From an uncultured Leucobacter sp. (GTDB lineage Bacteria; Actinomycetota; Actinomycetes; Actinomycetales; Microbacteriaceae), in assembly GCA_937967375.1 (NCBI GenBank), contig CALCJF010000029.1, forward strand, positions 1-61,639: a DNA stretch of 61,639 bases, read 5' to 3'. Of this stretch, positions 26,049-33,432 are shown in pieces. Numbering within the stretch: position 1 is the stretch's first letter; each line of letters begins with the position of its first letter. The translations under genes were made by a program, and so were the position numbers. The notes below the pieces were generated by a model. The model was not told the origin of the DNA. It worked only from the letters and a program-made list of their open reading frames with translations, and did not search any database.

Positions 26049-27269
26049 ATGCAGATAGCAAGCGACGTGAAGCGTGCCAAGAAACTTGCCAAGAAGGTGC
26101 TCGCCGGGCGCCGCGCCCTGTTCGGGGTGCGCGAGCTCATCGCCGAGCGTGGGCCGCTGCTCGAGAACCACTATCGCGTGGGCGTCTACTTCGCCGACAG
26201 CGACGTGAACATCTACCAGATGCGCCAGTGGTATGCGCCCCTGCAGGAGCTTTCGAAGACGCACCCCGTGCTGCTGGTCGCCCGCCACCCCGCCGGAGCG
26301 AAGCTGCTCATGGAGGAGAGCGGTCTCGACGTTGCCTTCACGCAGAAGGTCACCGATATTGAGCAGCTGCTCGAGCAGCAGCCCCTCGAGGTTGTGCTCT
26401 ACGTGAACCAGAACACGCGCAACTTTCAGATGATGCGTTACGGCCGCCGCTGGCACGTGTTCATCAACCACGGCGAGAGCGACAAAATGTACATGGTGAG
26501 CAACCAGTACAAGACGTATGACTACGCGTTTATTGCGGGCAACGCCGCTCGGGAGCGCCTCGACCGGGTGCTGTGGGATTACAACCTCGACAGCCGCACG
26601 TTCTCGATTGGTCGCCCGCAGACCGACCACTTGATTGGCGAGCCTCCCTTCACTCCCGACGAGCGAACGGTCGTGTTCTACGCGCCGACGTGGGAGGGCG
26701 ATCGGCCAGCGGCGAGCTACGGGTCGGTGTCAAGCCACGGCGAGGATCTGGTGCGCAAGTTGCTCGGGACCGGTCGCCATCGCGTGGTGTACCGCCCGCA
26801 CCCGAGAAGCGGGGTGGTCGATGCCGAGTTCGGTGCGGCGAATGAAAGGATCATTGCGGCGCTCGACGAGGCGAACCGCAAAGATCCCTCAGCCCAGCAC
26901 GTCTACGACACTTCGCCTTCGCTCGGTTGGCAGCTCAGCCTGCCTGACGTCGCCATCTGCGACATCTCGGCGATGGTGTACGACCGGCTCGCCACGGGCA
27001 AGCCGCTCATGATCACGAGGCCCGTCGCGGCCGACGCCGAGGTCGACGAGGGCGGCTATCTGAGCGTGTGCGAGTGGTTGAGTGCCGATCAGACCGCTTC
27101 GATCGACGAGGTGCTCGATGGCGTGATCGGCGACGCCGCCGCGCGAGAGCGGCTGGTCACCTGGTCGAAACACTACTTCGGCGACACCACCCAGGGTGCC
27201 CCCACCCAGCGTTTTCACGACGCCATCGAGGTGCTCATCGCAAAGGCCGACGAGCGTCTGCGCGGCTAA
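26049..27269 (+). CDS. TagB-like CDP-glycerol glycerophosphotransferase family protein
   Basis: Single-domain member of the teichoic acid transferase family, 406 aa. It has FINHGESDKMYMVSNQYK, where NHGESDK replaces the usual TWHGT; VVFYAPTWEGD (~218-228); YRPHPRSG; and AICDISAMVYDRLATGKP in the place of TDYSS. These variant motifs are shared by a distinct actinobacterial subgroup, so it is likely active but with a different acceptor. It has no signal peptide and a basic N-terminus suited to peripheral membrane binding. It converges on the exporter genes with a 60-bp gap holding only weak hairpin potential. Confidence 0.8.
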   Translation: MQIASDVKRAKKLAKKVLAGRRALFGVRELIAERGPLLENHYRVGVYFADSDVNIYQMRQWYAPLQELSKTHPVLLVARHPAGAKLLMEESGLDVAFTQKVTDIEQLLEQQPLEVVLYVNQNTRNFQMMRYGRRWHVFINHGESDKMYMVSNQYKTYDYAFIAGNAARERLDRVLWDYNLDSRTFSIGRPQTDHLIGEPPFTPDERTVVFYAPTWEGDRPAASYGSVSSHGEDLVRKLLGTGRHRVVYRPHPRSGVVDAEFGAANERIIAALDEANRKDPSAQHVYDTSPSLGWQLSLPDVAICDISAMVYDRLATGKPLMITRPVAADAEVDEGGYLSVCEWLSADQTASIDEVLDGVIGDAAARERLVTWSKHYFGDTTQGAPTQRFHDAIEVLIAKADERLRG

Positions 27270-27329
27270 ACCTCGCCCTTGTCGGGTGGCCCACCGGGCG
27301 ATCCGGCTCGGTTTTGCCTGGCCGAGGGC

Positions 27330-28118
27330 TTAGCTGTTGTGGTCGGCGTTGTAGAGGTCGAGCGCCTCGTCGATGGGGCCGTCGAATTTGAGGCGGCCAC
27401 CGTCGAGGTAGAGCCCGCGGGTGCAGAAGCGTCGCAGGTCGCGCTCACTGTGCGACACGAGAAACAGAGTTTTGCCGGCCGCGAGCAGTTCGTCGATGCG
27501 TCGGTAGCACTTGTCTCGAAAAGCCTTATCGCCGACGGCGAGCACCTCGTCGACGAGCAGCACTGGCTCGTCGAGCTGCGAGACCACGGCGAAGGCGACG
27601 CGCACCTTCATTCCGCTTGAGAGGTGCTTGAAGGGGGTATCGAGCACGTCGGCGGCCTCGGCGAAGCTCACGATCGAGTCGAATCGATCGGCGATCTCGC
27701 TGCGGCTGAGCCCGTGCAAGCCCGAGGCAAGGTGAATGTTGTCGCGAACCGTGAGGTCGCCCGAGAACCCTCCGGTGAGCTCGATAAGCGGGGCGACGCC
27801 GCCGTGCACGCGTACTGACCCTTCGTCGGGCAACAGCACGCCGGCCACGAGCTTCAGCAGCGTCGACTTGCCCTGCCCGTTGCGCCCCACCACGCCGATG
27901 GCTTCGCCGCTATGCACGGTAAACGAAACGTCGCGCAGCGCCCAGAACTCATTCGACTTCGCGCGGCGCTTCTTGCCCGCGAAGAGCTCGGTGAAGTTGC
28001 GGTGCGAGCCGCGGTTGCGTCGAAAGTGCACGCCGAGACGAGCCACATCGATCATCGTGGTGGCGGTGCTAGCGGCGACACCGACGGCGCTCGCGCCGGG
28101 ATCCTTTTCGTCATGCAT
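27330..28118 (-). CDS. tagH: TagH/Wzt-type polysaccharide ABC exporter ATPase
   Basis: ATP-binding subunit for export of a lipid-linked wall polymer, 262 aa. Walker A is VGRNGQGKST (78-86), followed by LTGGFSGDLTVRDNI, signature LSSGMKVRVAFAV, and Walker B LLVDEVLAVGD. The sequence between Walker A and the Q-loop, with its GVAPLIELTGGF, is typical of the TagH/RfbE subgroup. There is no C-terminal carbohydrate-binding extension, so substrate recognition probably depends on the lipid end. It begins directly after the permease stop (TAAATG), so the two are one operon. Confidence 0.88.
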   Translation of the reverse strand: MHDEKDPGASAVGVAASTATTMIDVARLGVHFRRNRGSHRNFTELFAGKKRRAKSNEFWALRDVSFTVHSGEAIGVVGRNGQGKSTLLKLVAGVLLPDEGSVRVHGGVAPLIELTGGFSGDLTVRDNIHLASGLHGLSRSEIADRFDSIVSFAEAADVLDTPFKHLSSGMKVRVAFAVVSQLDEPVLLVDEVLAVGDKAFRDKCYRRIDELLAAGKTLFLVSHSERDLRRFCTRGLYLDGGRLKFDGPIDEALDLYNADHNS

Positions 28119-28913
28119 TTACAGCTCCTTCAGTACTCGGCCGACGGAACGACTGAAGACGAGCATGCCGAGGCCGAGCACCGCGAACGAGATCGCCGCT
28201 GAGGTGAGCACGAGCGCCCAGTTCATCTGGTCGGGGAAGAACCCCGCGCGGAAGAGCGCGAAGATGCCCGAGAGCGGGTTGATCCATGCAACAGGGGCCG
28301 CGGCTGCGGGCAGATCGCTCGCGCCATAGATGATGGGGGAGGCGTAGAACAGCACGCGCAGCACAATTCTGGTGGCTCGCTCGAAATCTCGGAAGAATAC
28401 GGCGAGCGGCGCGATGATGAGGCCCACACCCAGAATGAGCACGCCCATGAGCAAGATGCCGAGCGGGTAGAGCAGCAGCATCCAGTTCACCTGTGTGCCG
28501 GGCGAAAGGATCGCAAAAAGTGCGAGCACGGGCAGGCTCAGCAGATACTCGATGCCTTTTGCGCACACGAAACGGGCGACCCAGATCCACCGGGGCAGGG
28601 CCACCGAACGCACGAGCTTGGCGTCGCGACGAAACGCGACCGTGGAGTCGCTCACCGCGCCGTTGAACCACATCCACGGCAGCATGGCGCAGAGCAGAAA
28701 CACGATGTAGGGGTCTTCGCCGAGCGAGCGATGCATGAGCTTCGTGAAGATGAACCAGTAGATGAGGCTCATCAGCAGCGGGTCGAGCACCGACCAGAGA
28801 TAGCCGAGCAGGGACGTGGAGTAGCGCACCTTCAGGTTGCGTATCGTGAGCAGGCGCAGCGATCGCCACGCGGCCATTCGACTCGAACGCTGCCGATCAC
28901 TATTGCTCGTCAC
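28119..28913 (-). CDS. tagG: TagG/Wzm-type ABC-2 exporter permease
   Basis: Polytopic permease, 264 aa, with six hydrophobic segments. The N-terminal RNLKVRYSTSLLGYLWSVLDP is the conserved amphipathic gate-helix region of polysaccharide exporters, and LPWMWFNGAVSDS and NPLSGIFALFRAGFF are further family landmarks. It pairs with the ATPase encoded immediately downstream to flip the undecaprenyl-linked polymer made by the neighbouring transferases. GTG start at 28913. CAGAAT lies six bases upstream on the minus strand. Confidence 0.88.
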   Translation of the reverse strand: MTSNSDRQRSSRMAAWRSLRLLTIRNLKVRYSTSLLGYLWSVLDPLLMSLIYWFIFTKLMHRSLGEDPYIVFLLCAMLPWMWFNGAVSDSTVAFRRDAKLVRSVALPRWIWVARFVCAKGIEYLLSLPVLALFAILSPGTQVNWMLLLYPLGILLMGVLILGVGLIIAPLAVFFRDFERATRIVLRVLFYASPIIYGASDLPAAAAPVAWINPLSGIFALFRAGFFPDQMNWALVLTSAAISFAVLGLGMLVFSRSVGRVLKEL

Positions 28914-28942
28914 ACAGCCATTCTGCCCGGTTCAGGCTGAAC

Positions 28943-28962
28943 GCGCGCTCAGCCGAGCGCGC
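28943..28962. repeat. Small hairpin GCGCGCTC-AGCC-GAGCGCGC
   Basis: Perfect 8-bp inverted repeat with a 4-nt loop in the 87-bp gap between the divergent permease and ABC ATPase genes. It could be an operator or a transcription insulator. Confidence 0.5.
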
Positions 28963-28987
28963 GCGCCTCGCATGCCGGTGTATTTGA

Positions 28988-28993
28988 TAGGTT
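28988..28993 (+). promoter_or_regulatory. -10 element (TAGGTT), leaderless start
   Basis: TAGGTT ends seven bases before the GTG at 29001. Confidence 0.5.
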
Positions 28994-29000
28994 TGTAGTT

Positions 29001-30206
29001 GTGCCTGCGACCCCTCAGAATGAAGAGTTTTCCGACGACATCGACGTTGTCGGTTCTTCTGCTGCGCCCAATGTGCCGGAGCCGCCGCGAACAGTGAAGA
29101 ATCGCGTGGCTCGCGAGCCCATCGGGCCACAGCGCAAAGGCATTCAGCGGGTACCCGCAGCGCCGGTCGCACCCTCGCAGCCGGAGGCTGGCCAGCCAGC
29201 ACCGCAGCGAGTAGAGCCCGCCGAGGTGTCGCAGCCTGCAGTCGGGGCGGCCGTTCAGCCTGTGCCTGTTCAGCCTGCACCCGCCGCTGAACCCGCTCAG
29301 CCGGCGGCTCAGACCAGCCAGCCAGTTCAGGCTGCCGAACCCGCCGCGCCCGCAGCGCCGACACAGCGGGCTAGCCGTATCGAGGTGCCGGTGCCCTCGG
29401 TCGTGCGCGCCCGCGAGCGCGCCGAGCTTGCCGCGCGGAACCCAGTCGTGCTGCGCGCAGAATCACTCACGAAGTCTTACGGCCAGGTGCTTGCCGCCGC
29501 CGACGTGTCGTTCGAAGTGCATGCCGGATCGCTCACCGGTGTGGTCGGCCCCAACGGTGCGGGCAAAACGACCGTGCTCTCGATGATCACCGGCCTCAAC
29601 CGCCCGAGTTCGGGGCGCGTTTCGGTGCATGAGATCGATGTGTGGGGCAAGGGTCCCGCCGCGAAGCGTGTGATCGGCAGCTTGCCAGACCGACTTCGCC
29701 TTTTCGACCGCCTCACCGGTGGCCAGCTGCTCTATTACGCGGGCGTGCTGCAAGGCCTCGACCAGAAGACGGTCGCGAAGCGCGCCGCAGAGCTCGCGAC
29801 CGCGTTCGGCCTCGAGTCTGCGCTCGATCGCCCGGTCTCAGACTATTCGGCAGGCATGCAGAAGAAAATCGGGCTTGCCTGCTCGATGATTCACGCCCCC
29901 GAGGTGTTGGTGCTCGACGAGCCCTACGAAACCATCGACCCAGTGTCGGCCTCGAACGTGACCGAGATCCTCGAAAAATATGTCGCGGGTGGCGGCAGCG
30001 TCATCATGTCGAGCCACAGCCTCGACCTGATCCAGCGCATCTGCGACCATGTGGTCGTGATCGTCGACGGCTCCGTTGTCGCGAAGGGCACCGTCGACTC
30101 GGTGCGCGATGGCGTGAGCCTCGAAGAGCGCTTCAAACACCTCACCAAGCCCGACGAAGAAGGGAAGGGGCTCGAGTGGTTGCGCGGCTCTTCCGACTCC
30201 GAGTAG
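29001..30206 (+). CDS. ABC transporter ATPase with long Pro/Ala/Gln-rich N-terminal extension
   Basis: ABC-2-type ATPase, 401 aa. About 135 N-terminal residues are low-complexity (repeated QPA, PAAP and QPV units) and probably disordered. The nucleotide-binding domain then runs from ~145 with Walker A VGPNGAGKTT (~182-191), signature YSAGMQKKIGL (~281), Walker B VLVLDEPYETIDP (~302) and an H-loop MSSHS. This resembles DrrA/CcmA-like drug or multidrug exporter ATPases. The permease gene starts within its last 31 bases. Substrate unknown. Confidence 0.85.
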   Translation: MPATPQNEEFSDDIDVVGSSAAPNVPEPPRTVKNRVAREPIGPQRKGIQRVPAAPVAPSQPEAGQPAPQRVEPAEVSQPAVGAAVQPVPVQPAPAAEPAQPAAQTSQPVQAAEPAAPAAPTQRASRIEVPVPSVVRARERAELAARNPVVLRAESLTKSYGQVLAAADVSFEVHAGSLTGVVGPNGAGKTTVLSMITGLNRPSSGRVSVHEIDVWGKGPAAKRVIGSLPDRLRLFDRLTGGQLLYYAGVLQGLDQKTVAKRAAELATAFGLESALDRPVSDYSAGMQKKIGLACSMIHAPEVLVLDEPYETIDPVSASNVTEILEKYVAGGGSVIMSSHSLDLIQRICDHVVVIVDGSVVAKGTVDSVRDGVSLEERFKHLTKPDEEGKGLEWLRGSSDSE

Positions 30207-31747
30207 CGCTGCTGCTCTCTGTCTTTCGGGGCGGCTTTCGCGCGGTAGCGCGTGCTGTGATCATCGGCTTGATCTCGGTTCTCGCGGCGGTTGGCCTCGC
30301 CTGGCTTCCGCTGTGGCTTTCACGCGGCGCCGAGGATCGCGTGGCGATCGACGTCATACTCTCTTCGGTGCTGCTCGCTCTCGTTGCGCTCGTGCCGTTC
30401 TTTGCAAATCTGGGGAGTATCGAACCGCGTCAGTTCGGATCGTATCCGGCGACCCCCGCCAGCATCGCCACCGGTCTGTTTCTGTCGAGCCTGCTGAGCT
30501 GGCCCACGATCTGGCTGCTGGTGTGGATGGCCGCGCTCGTGGTGCTGCGGCCAGAGTGGGCTGGTGCCCCGCTCGCTGTGATCATCGCCGGCGCGCTCAC
30601 GCTTGTGCTCGCGATCGCGTTCGCCAGGGTGAGCTCTGCGCTCGTTCGATTGGTGCTGCCGGCCAAAGCCACCTCAGCGCTGCGCTGGACGGGGCTGTTG
30701 CTGCTGCTCGCCGCGTTGCCCGTAATGATCTTCCTGCTCGCCGATGCGCTGCGCTCGCCGCGCAGCCAGGCGATTCGCGACGCCGCTGGAGTTTTCGGGT
30801 GGACACCGTTCGGGGCAACGGCAAGTGGCCTCTCCGGCGCCGTGCACGGTGAGTGGGCCACCGCAGCGGCGCACTTCGGAATCGCTGCCGCAGCATTTCT
30901 CGTGCTGCTGCTGTGCTGGTACCTGCTCGTCGCGCGTTCGCTTACCAGTGTGGAGCGCCCGGTGTCTGCGGGTGTCACCCGTGACGGACTCGAGATCTTC
31001 GAACGCTTTCCGGCGAAACCGCGCGACGTCATCGCCGCTCGAGCGCTCACGTACTGGCGACGCGATCCTCGCTACCGCATCGCCCTGTTCGCTATTCCGG
31101 TGGCACCGGTCATCATGATGGCGGCGCTCTGGATCGCGGGTATGGACCTGCATGTGCTTGCGCTGCTGCCTCTGCCGGTGATTCTGCTGCTCTTCGGCTG
31201 GTCGGTGCACAACGACGTCGCACTCGACTCGACCGCGATCTGGATGCATGTGGCGAGCGGCACGAAGGGCACACACGACCGTGCCGGGCGCCTCGCGCCC
31301 GTGCTGCTGATCGGGCTTCCGCTCGCGGTGGTCGGTTCGAGCATCACGGTCACCATCAGCGGCGACTGGCGACTGCTCCCAGCCGTGCTCGGCATGAACC
31401 TCGCGGTGCTGCTCGTCGCTGCCGGAGTATCGAGCGTGTTCTCTGCAATGATGCCGTACCCCGCGACCAGGCCTGGCGACAGCCCCTTCGCACAACCCGC
31501 GGTGCAGGGCTCAGGGGCCGGGCTCGCGCAGACCCTCTCGATGCTCTTCGCGCTGCTGTTTTCGTTGCCCCCGGTCGTGCTCTCGGTCTACGCGATCCTC
31601 GACCCGACGCTGGGCCTCAACCTGGTTGCGCTCGGCCTGGGCGTCGCCTGGGGTCTGCTGATGCTCGGCGCCGGCATTCTGATCGGCGGCAAGATCTTCG
31701 ATCGCGGCGCCCCCGAACTGATCGCCGTCACTCAGACCTTCGACTGA
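30176..31747 (+). CDS. ABC-2-like polytopic permease
   Basis: Membrane protein of 523 aa with about ten to twelve hydrophobic segments spread over the whole length, and a cytoplasmic loop around 265-295 containing RFPAKPRDVIAARALTYWRRD. It is the partner of the ATPase whose gene it overlaps by 31 bp. The GTG at 30176 is supported by AGGGAAGGGG about six bases upstream, which fits inside the upstream coding sequence. I do not recognise a named family or substrate. Confidence 0.8.
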   Translation: MVARLFRLRVALLLSVFRGGFRAVARAVIIGLISVLAAVGLAWLPLWLSRGAEDRVAIDVILSSVLLALVALVPFFANLGSIEPRQFGSYPATPASIATGLFLSSLLSWPTIWLLVWMAALVVLRPEWAGAPLAVIIAGALTLVLAIAFARVSSALVRLVLPAKATSALRWTGLLLLLAALPVMIFLLADALRSPRSQAIRDAAGVFGWTPFGATASGLSGAVHGEWATAAAHFGIAAAAFLVLLLCWYLLVARSLTSVERPVSAGVTRDGLEIFERFPAKPRDVIAARALTYWRRDPRYRIALFAIPVAPVIMMAALWIAGMDLHVLALLPLPVILLLFGWSVHNDVALDSTAIWMHVASGTKGTHDRAGRLAPVLLIGLPLAVVGSSITVTISGDWRLLPAVLGMNLAVLLVAAGVSSVFSAMMPYPATRPGDSPFAQPAVQGSGAGLAQTLSMLFALLFSLPPVVLSVYAILDPTLGLNLVALGLGVAWGLLMLGAGILIGGKIFDRGAPELIAVTQTFD

Positions 31748-31755
31748 ACCACGCG

Positions 31756-31761
31756 TAGAAT
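31756..31761 (+). promoter_or_regulatory. -10 element (TAGAAT), leaderless start
   Basis: TAGAAT ends six bases before the ATG at 31768. Confidence 0.55.
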
Positions 31762-31767
31762 CAGTGC

Positions 31768-32040
31768 ATGGGTATTTTTACGCGCGATAAGTCAGACACC
31801 GGCGGCGGGGTTGACGTGCTCGATCGCGAGCTCGAGCAGCTGCTGAACCAGGATCAGCTTGAAGACGGCGATCACGAGCGTTTCTCGCACTACGTGCCGA
31901 AAGACAAGATTCTCGAGTCGGCGGTAACGGGCAAGCCCGTTCGTGCGCTTTGCGGCAAGAAGTGGACCCCCTCGCGGGATCCCGAGAAGTTTCCGGTGTG
32001 CCCAGACTGCAAGCGGGTCTACGAACGCATGAAGAAGTAG
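31768..32040 (+). CDS. DUF3039 domain protein
   Basis: Small conserved actinobacterial protein, 90 aa, function unknown. The acidic N-terminal half is followed by HYVPKDKI, ALCGKKWTP and VCPDCKRVYE, giving a C...CxxC arrangement that may bind zinc. Its position beside nicotinate phosphoribosyltransferase recurs in actinobacteria. It has its own TAGAAT promoter and is convergent with pncB. Confidence 0.85.
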   Translation: MGIFTRDKSDTGGGVDVLDRELEQLLNQDQLEDGDHERFSHYVPKDKILESAVTGKPVRALCGKKWTPSRDPEKFPVCPDCKRVYERMKK

Positions 32041-32067
32041 CTTGGCGTTGCCGCGGCCTCACCAGGA

Positions 32068-33390
32068 CTAGCGGTACTCGGTGGGGATCGCGGGGTCCCC
32101 GCGCGTGAGGCTCATCGCGACCGGCGGCAACTCGGCGACGACTCTGCGGTGGCGCTCGCGCGCGGCCGCGATTCCGTCTGCGCCGGTGTGACCAGGCAGC
32201 AGCTCGCCGTCTTGCACGAGGGGCACGAGCACTTCGCGCCCGTGCTCGCCGAGCTCTGCACCCTCGGCGCTGCCTCCGGGGCCGTCACCGAGAAACAGGA
32301 GCTCAGCACGGGCGACGCCGCGCGCGTCGAGCAGGCGCCGTACGCTCTTGCGCCCGCCGACCGATGCCTTGTCTGCCGACTTCTTCGCGACCGACACCCA
32401 TTCGCCGTCATCGCCGGTGCGGGCGACGAGCTTGTAGACCATGCCCATGGTGGGGGAGCCGCTGCCCACGACGACCGAGGTGCCGACGCCAAAGCTGTCA
32501 ACAGGCGATGCCGAGAGCCCGGCGACGGTGTATTCGTCGAGGTCGTTCGTCACGGTGATGCGGGTATTCGTAGCACCGAGCTCATCGAGCAACTCACGCA
32601 CCCGCGCGACGACGACGGGTAGATCGCCCGAGTCGATGCGTACCGCACCAAGCCCGGTGCCTGCCACCTCGACTGCCGTGCGCACACCCTGCTCGATGTC
32701 GTAGGTATCGACGAGCAGGGTGGTGCCGACGCCGAGCGCGGCGATCTGCGCCTCGAACGCCTCGCGCTCGCTATCGTGCAGCAGCGTGAACGAGTGCGCG
32801 GCCGTGCCCATGGTGGGCACGCCGTAGCTGCGCCCAGCTTCGAGGTTGCTGGTTGCCGCAAAGCCCGCGATGTATGCGGCACGTGCCGCGGCGACGGCGC
32901 TGCGTTCTCCTGTGCGGCGCGATCCCATCTCTGCGAGCGGGCGGCCATTTGCGGCGTGTACCATGCGGCTCGCCGCGGTGGCCACCGCAGAGTCGGCGTT
33001 CAGCACGCTGAGCGCGAGCGTCTCGAGCAGCACGCCCTCGGCAAACGTCGACTCGACCGTGAGCAGCGGGGAACCGGGAAAGAAAACCTCGCCCTCGGGG
33101 TAGCCCCAGATATTGCCAGAGAAGCGGAAGTCTGCGAGCCAATCGAGGGTCTCTTGGCGCAGAAAGTTCTGAGAACTGAGCCACTCGATCTCTGCGGCGT
33201 CGAAGCGGAAGTGTTCGATCGCTTCGAGCAGTCGGCCGGTGCCGGCAACCACACCGTATCGCCTGGCCCCAGAGAGCCTGCGGGCGAACAGTTCGAATAC
33301 GCTGCGGCGGTTTGCGGTACCGGCCGCAAGCGCGGCGTCGACCATGGTCAGCTCGTAGCGGTCAGTGAGAAACGCAGTCGAAGTGTGCAC
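32068..33390 (-). CDS. pncB: Nicotinate phosphoribosyltransferase
   Basis: Makes nicotinate mononucleotide from nicotinate and PRPP in NAD salvage, 440 aa. Family markers are LTDRYELTM near the N-terminus, GSRRTGERSAV (substrate loop), GTAAHSF, VDTYDIEQGV and VRIDSGDL (phosphate binding). A mature C-terminal domain is present. The GTG at 33390 is preceded on the minus strand by TAGGCT with a six-base gap, suggesting a leaderless transcript. With NudC elsewhere in the window it belongs to NAD turnover, though the two are not linked in one operon. Confidence 0.92.
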   Translation of the reverse strand: MHTSTAFLTDRYELTMVDAALAAGTANRRSVFELFARRLSGARRYGVVAGTGRLLEAIEHFRFDAAEIEWLSSQNFLRQETLDWLADFRFSGNIWGYPEGEVFFPGSPLLTVESTFAEGVLLETLALSVLNADSAVATAASRMVHAANGRPLAEMGSRRTGERSAVAAARAAYIAGFAATSNLEAGRSYGVPTMGTAAHSFTLLHDSEREAFEAQIAALGVGTTLLVDTYDIEQGVRTAVEVAGTGLGAVRIDSGDLPVVVARVRELLDELGATNTRITVTNDLDEYTVAGLSASPVDSFGVGTSVVVGSGSPTMGMVYKLVARTGDDGEWVSVAKKSADKASVGGRKSVRRLLDARGVARAELLFLGDGPGGSAEGAELGEHGREVLVPLVQDGELLPGHTGADGIAAARERHRRVVAELPPVAMSLTRGDPAIPTEYR

Positions 33391-33396
33391 GCCGTA

Positions 33397-33402
33397 AGCC
33401 TA
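33397..33402 (-). promoter_or_regulatory. -10 element (TAGGCT), leaderless start
   Basis: Minus-strand TAGGCT ends six bases before the pncB GTG at 33390. Confidence 0.5.
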
Positions 33403-33432
33403 CTGTGCAGGGGCTGGCGTGCCGCGTAGCTG

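Noticed and set aside
30185..30200. A second adapter-like string (GGCTCTTCCGACTC)
   Set aside because: It differs from the adapter, lies inside an overlap of two intact genes, and is explained by ordinary codon use.
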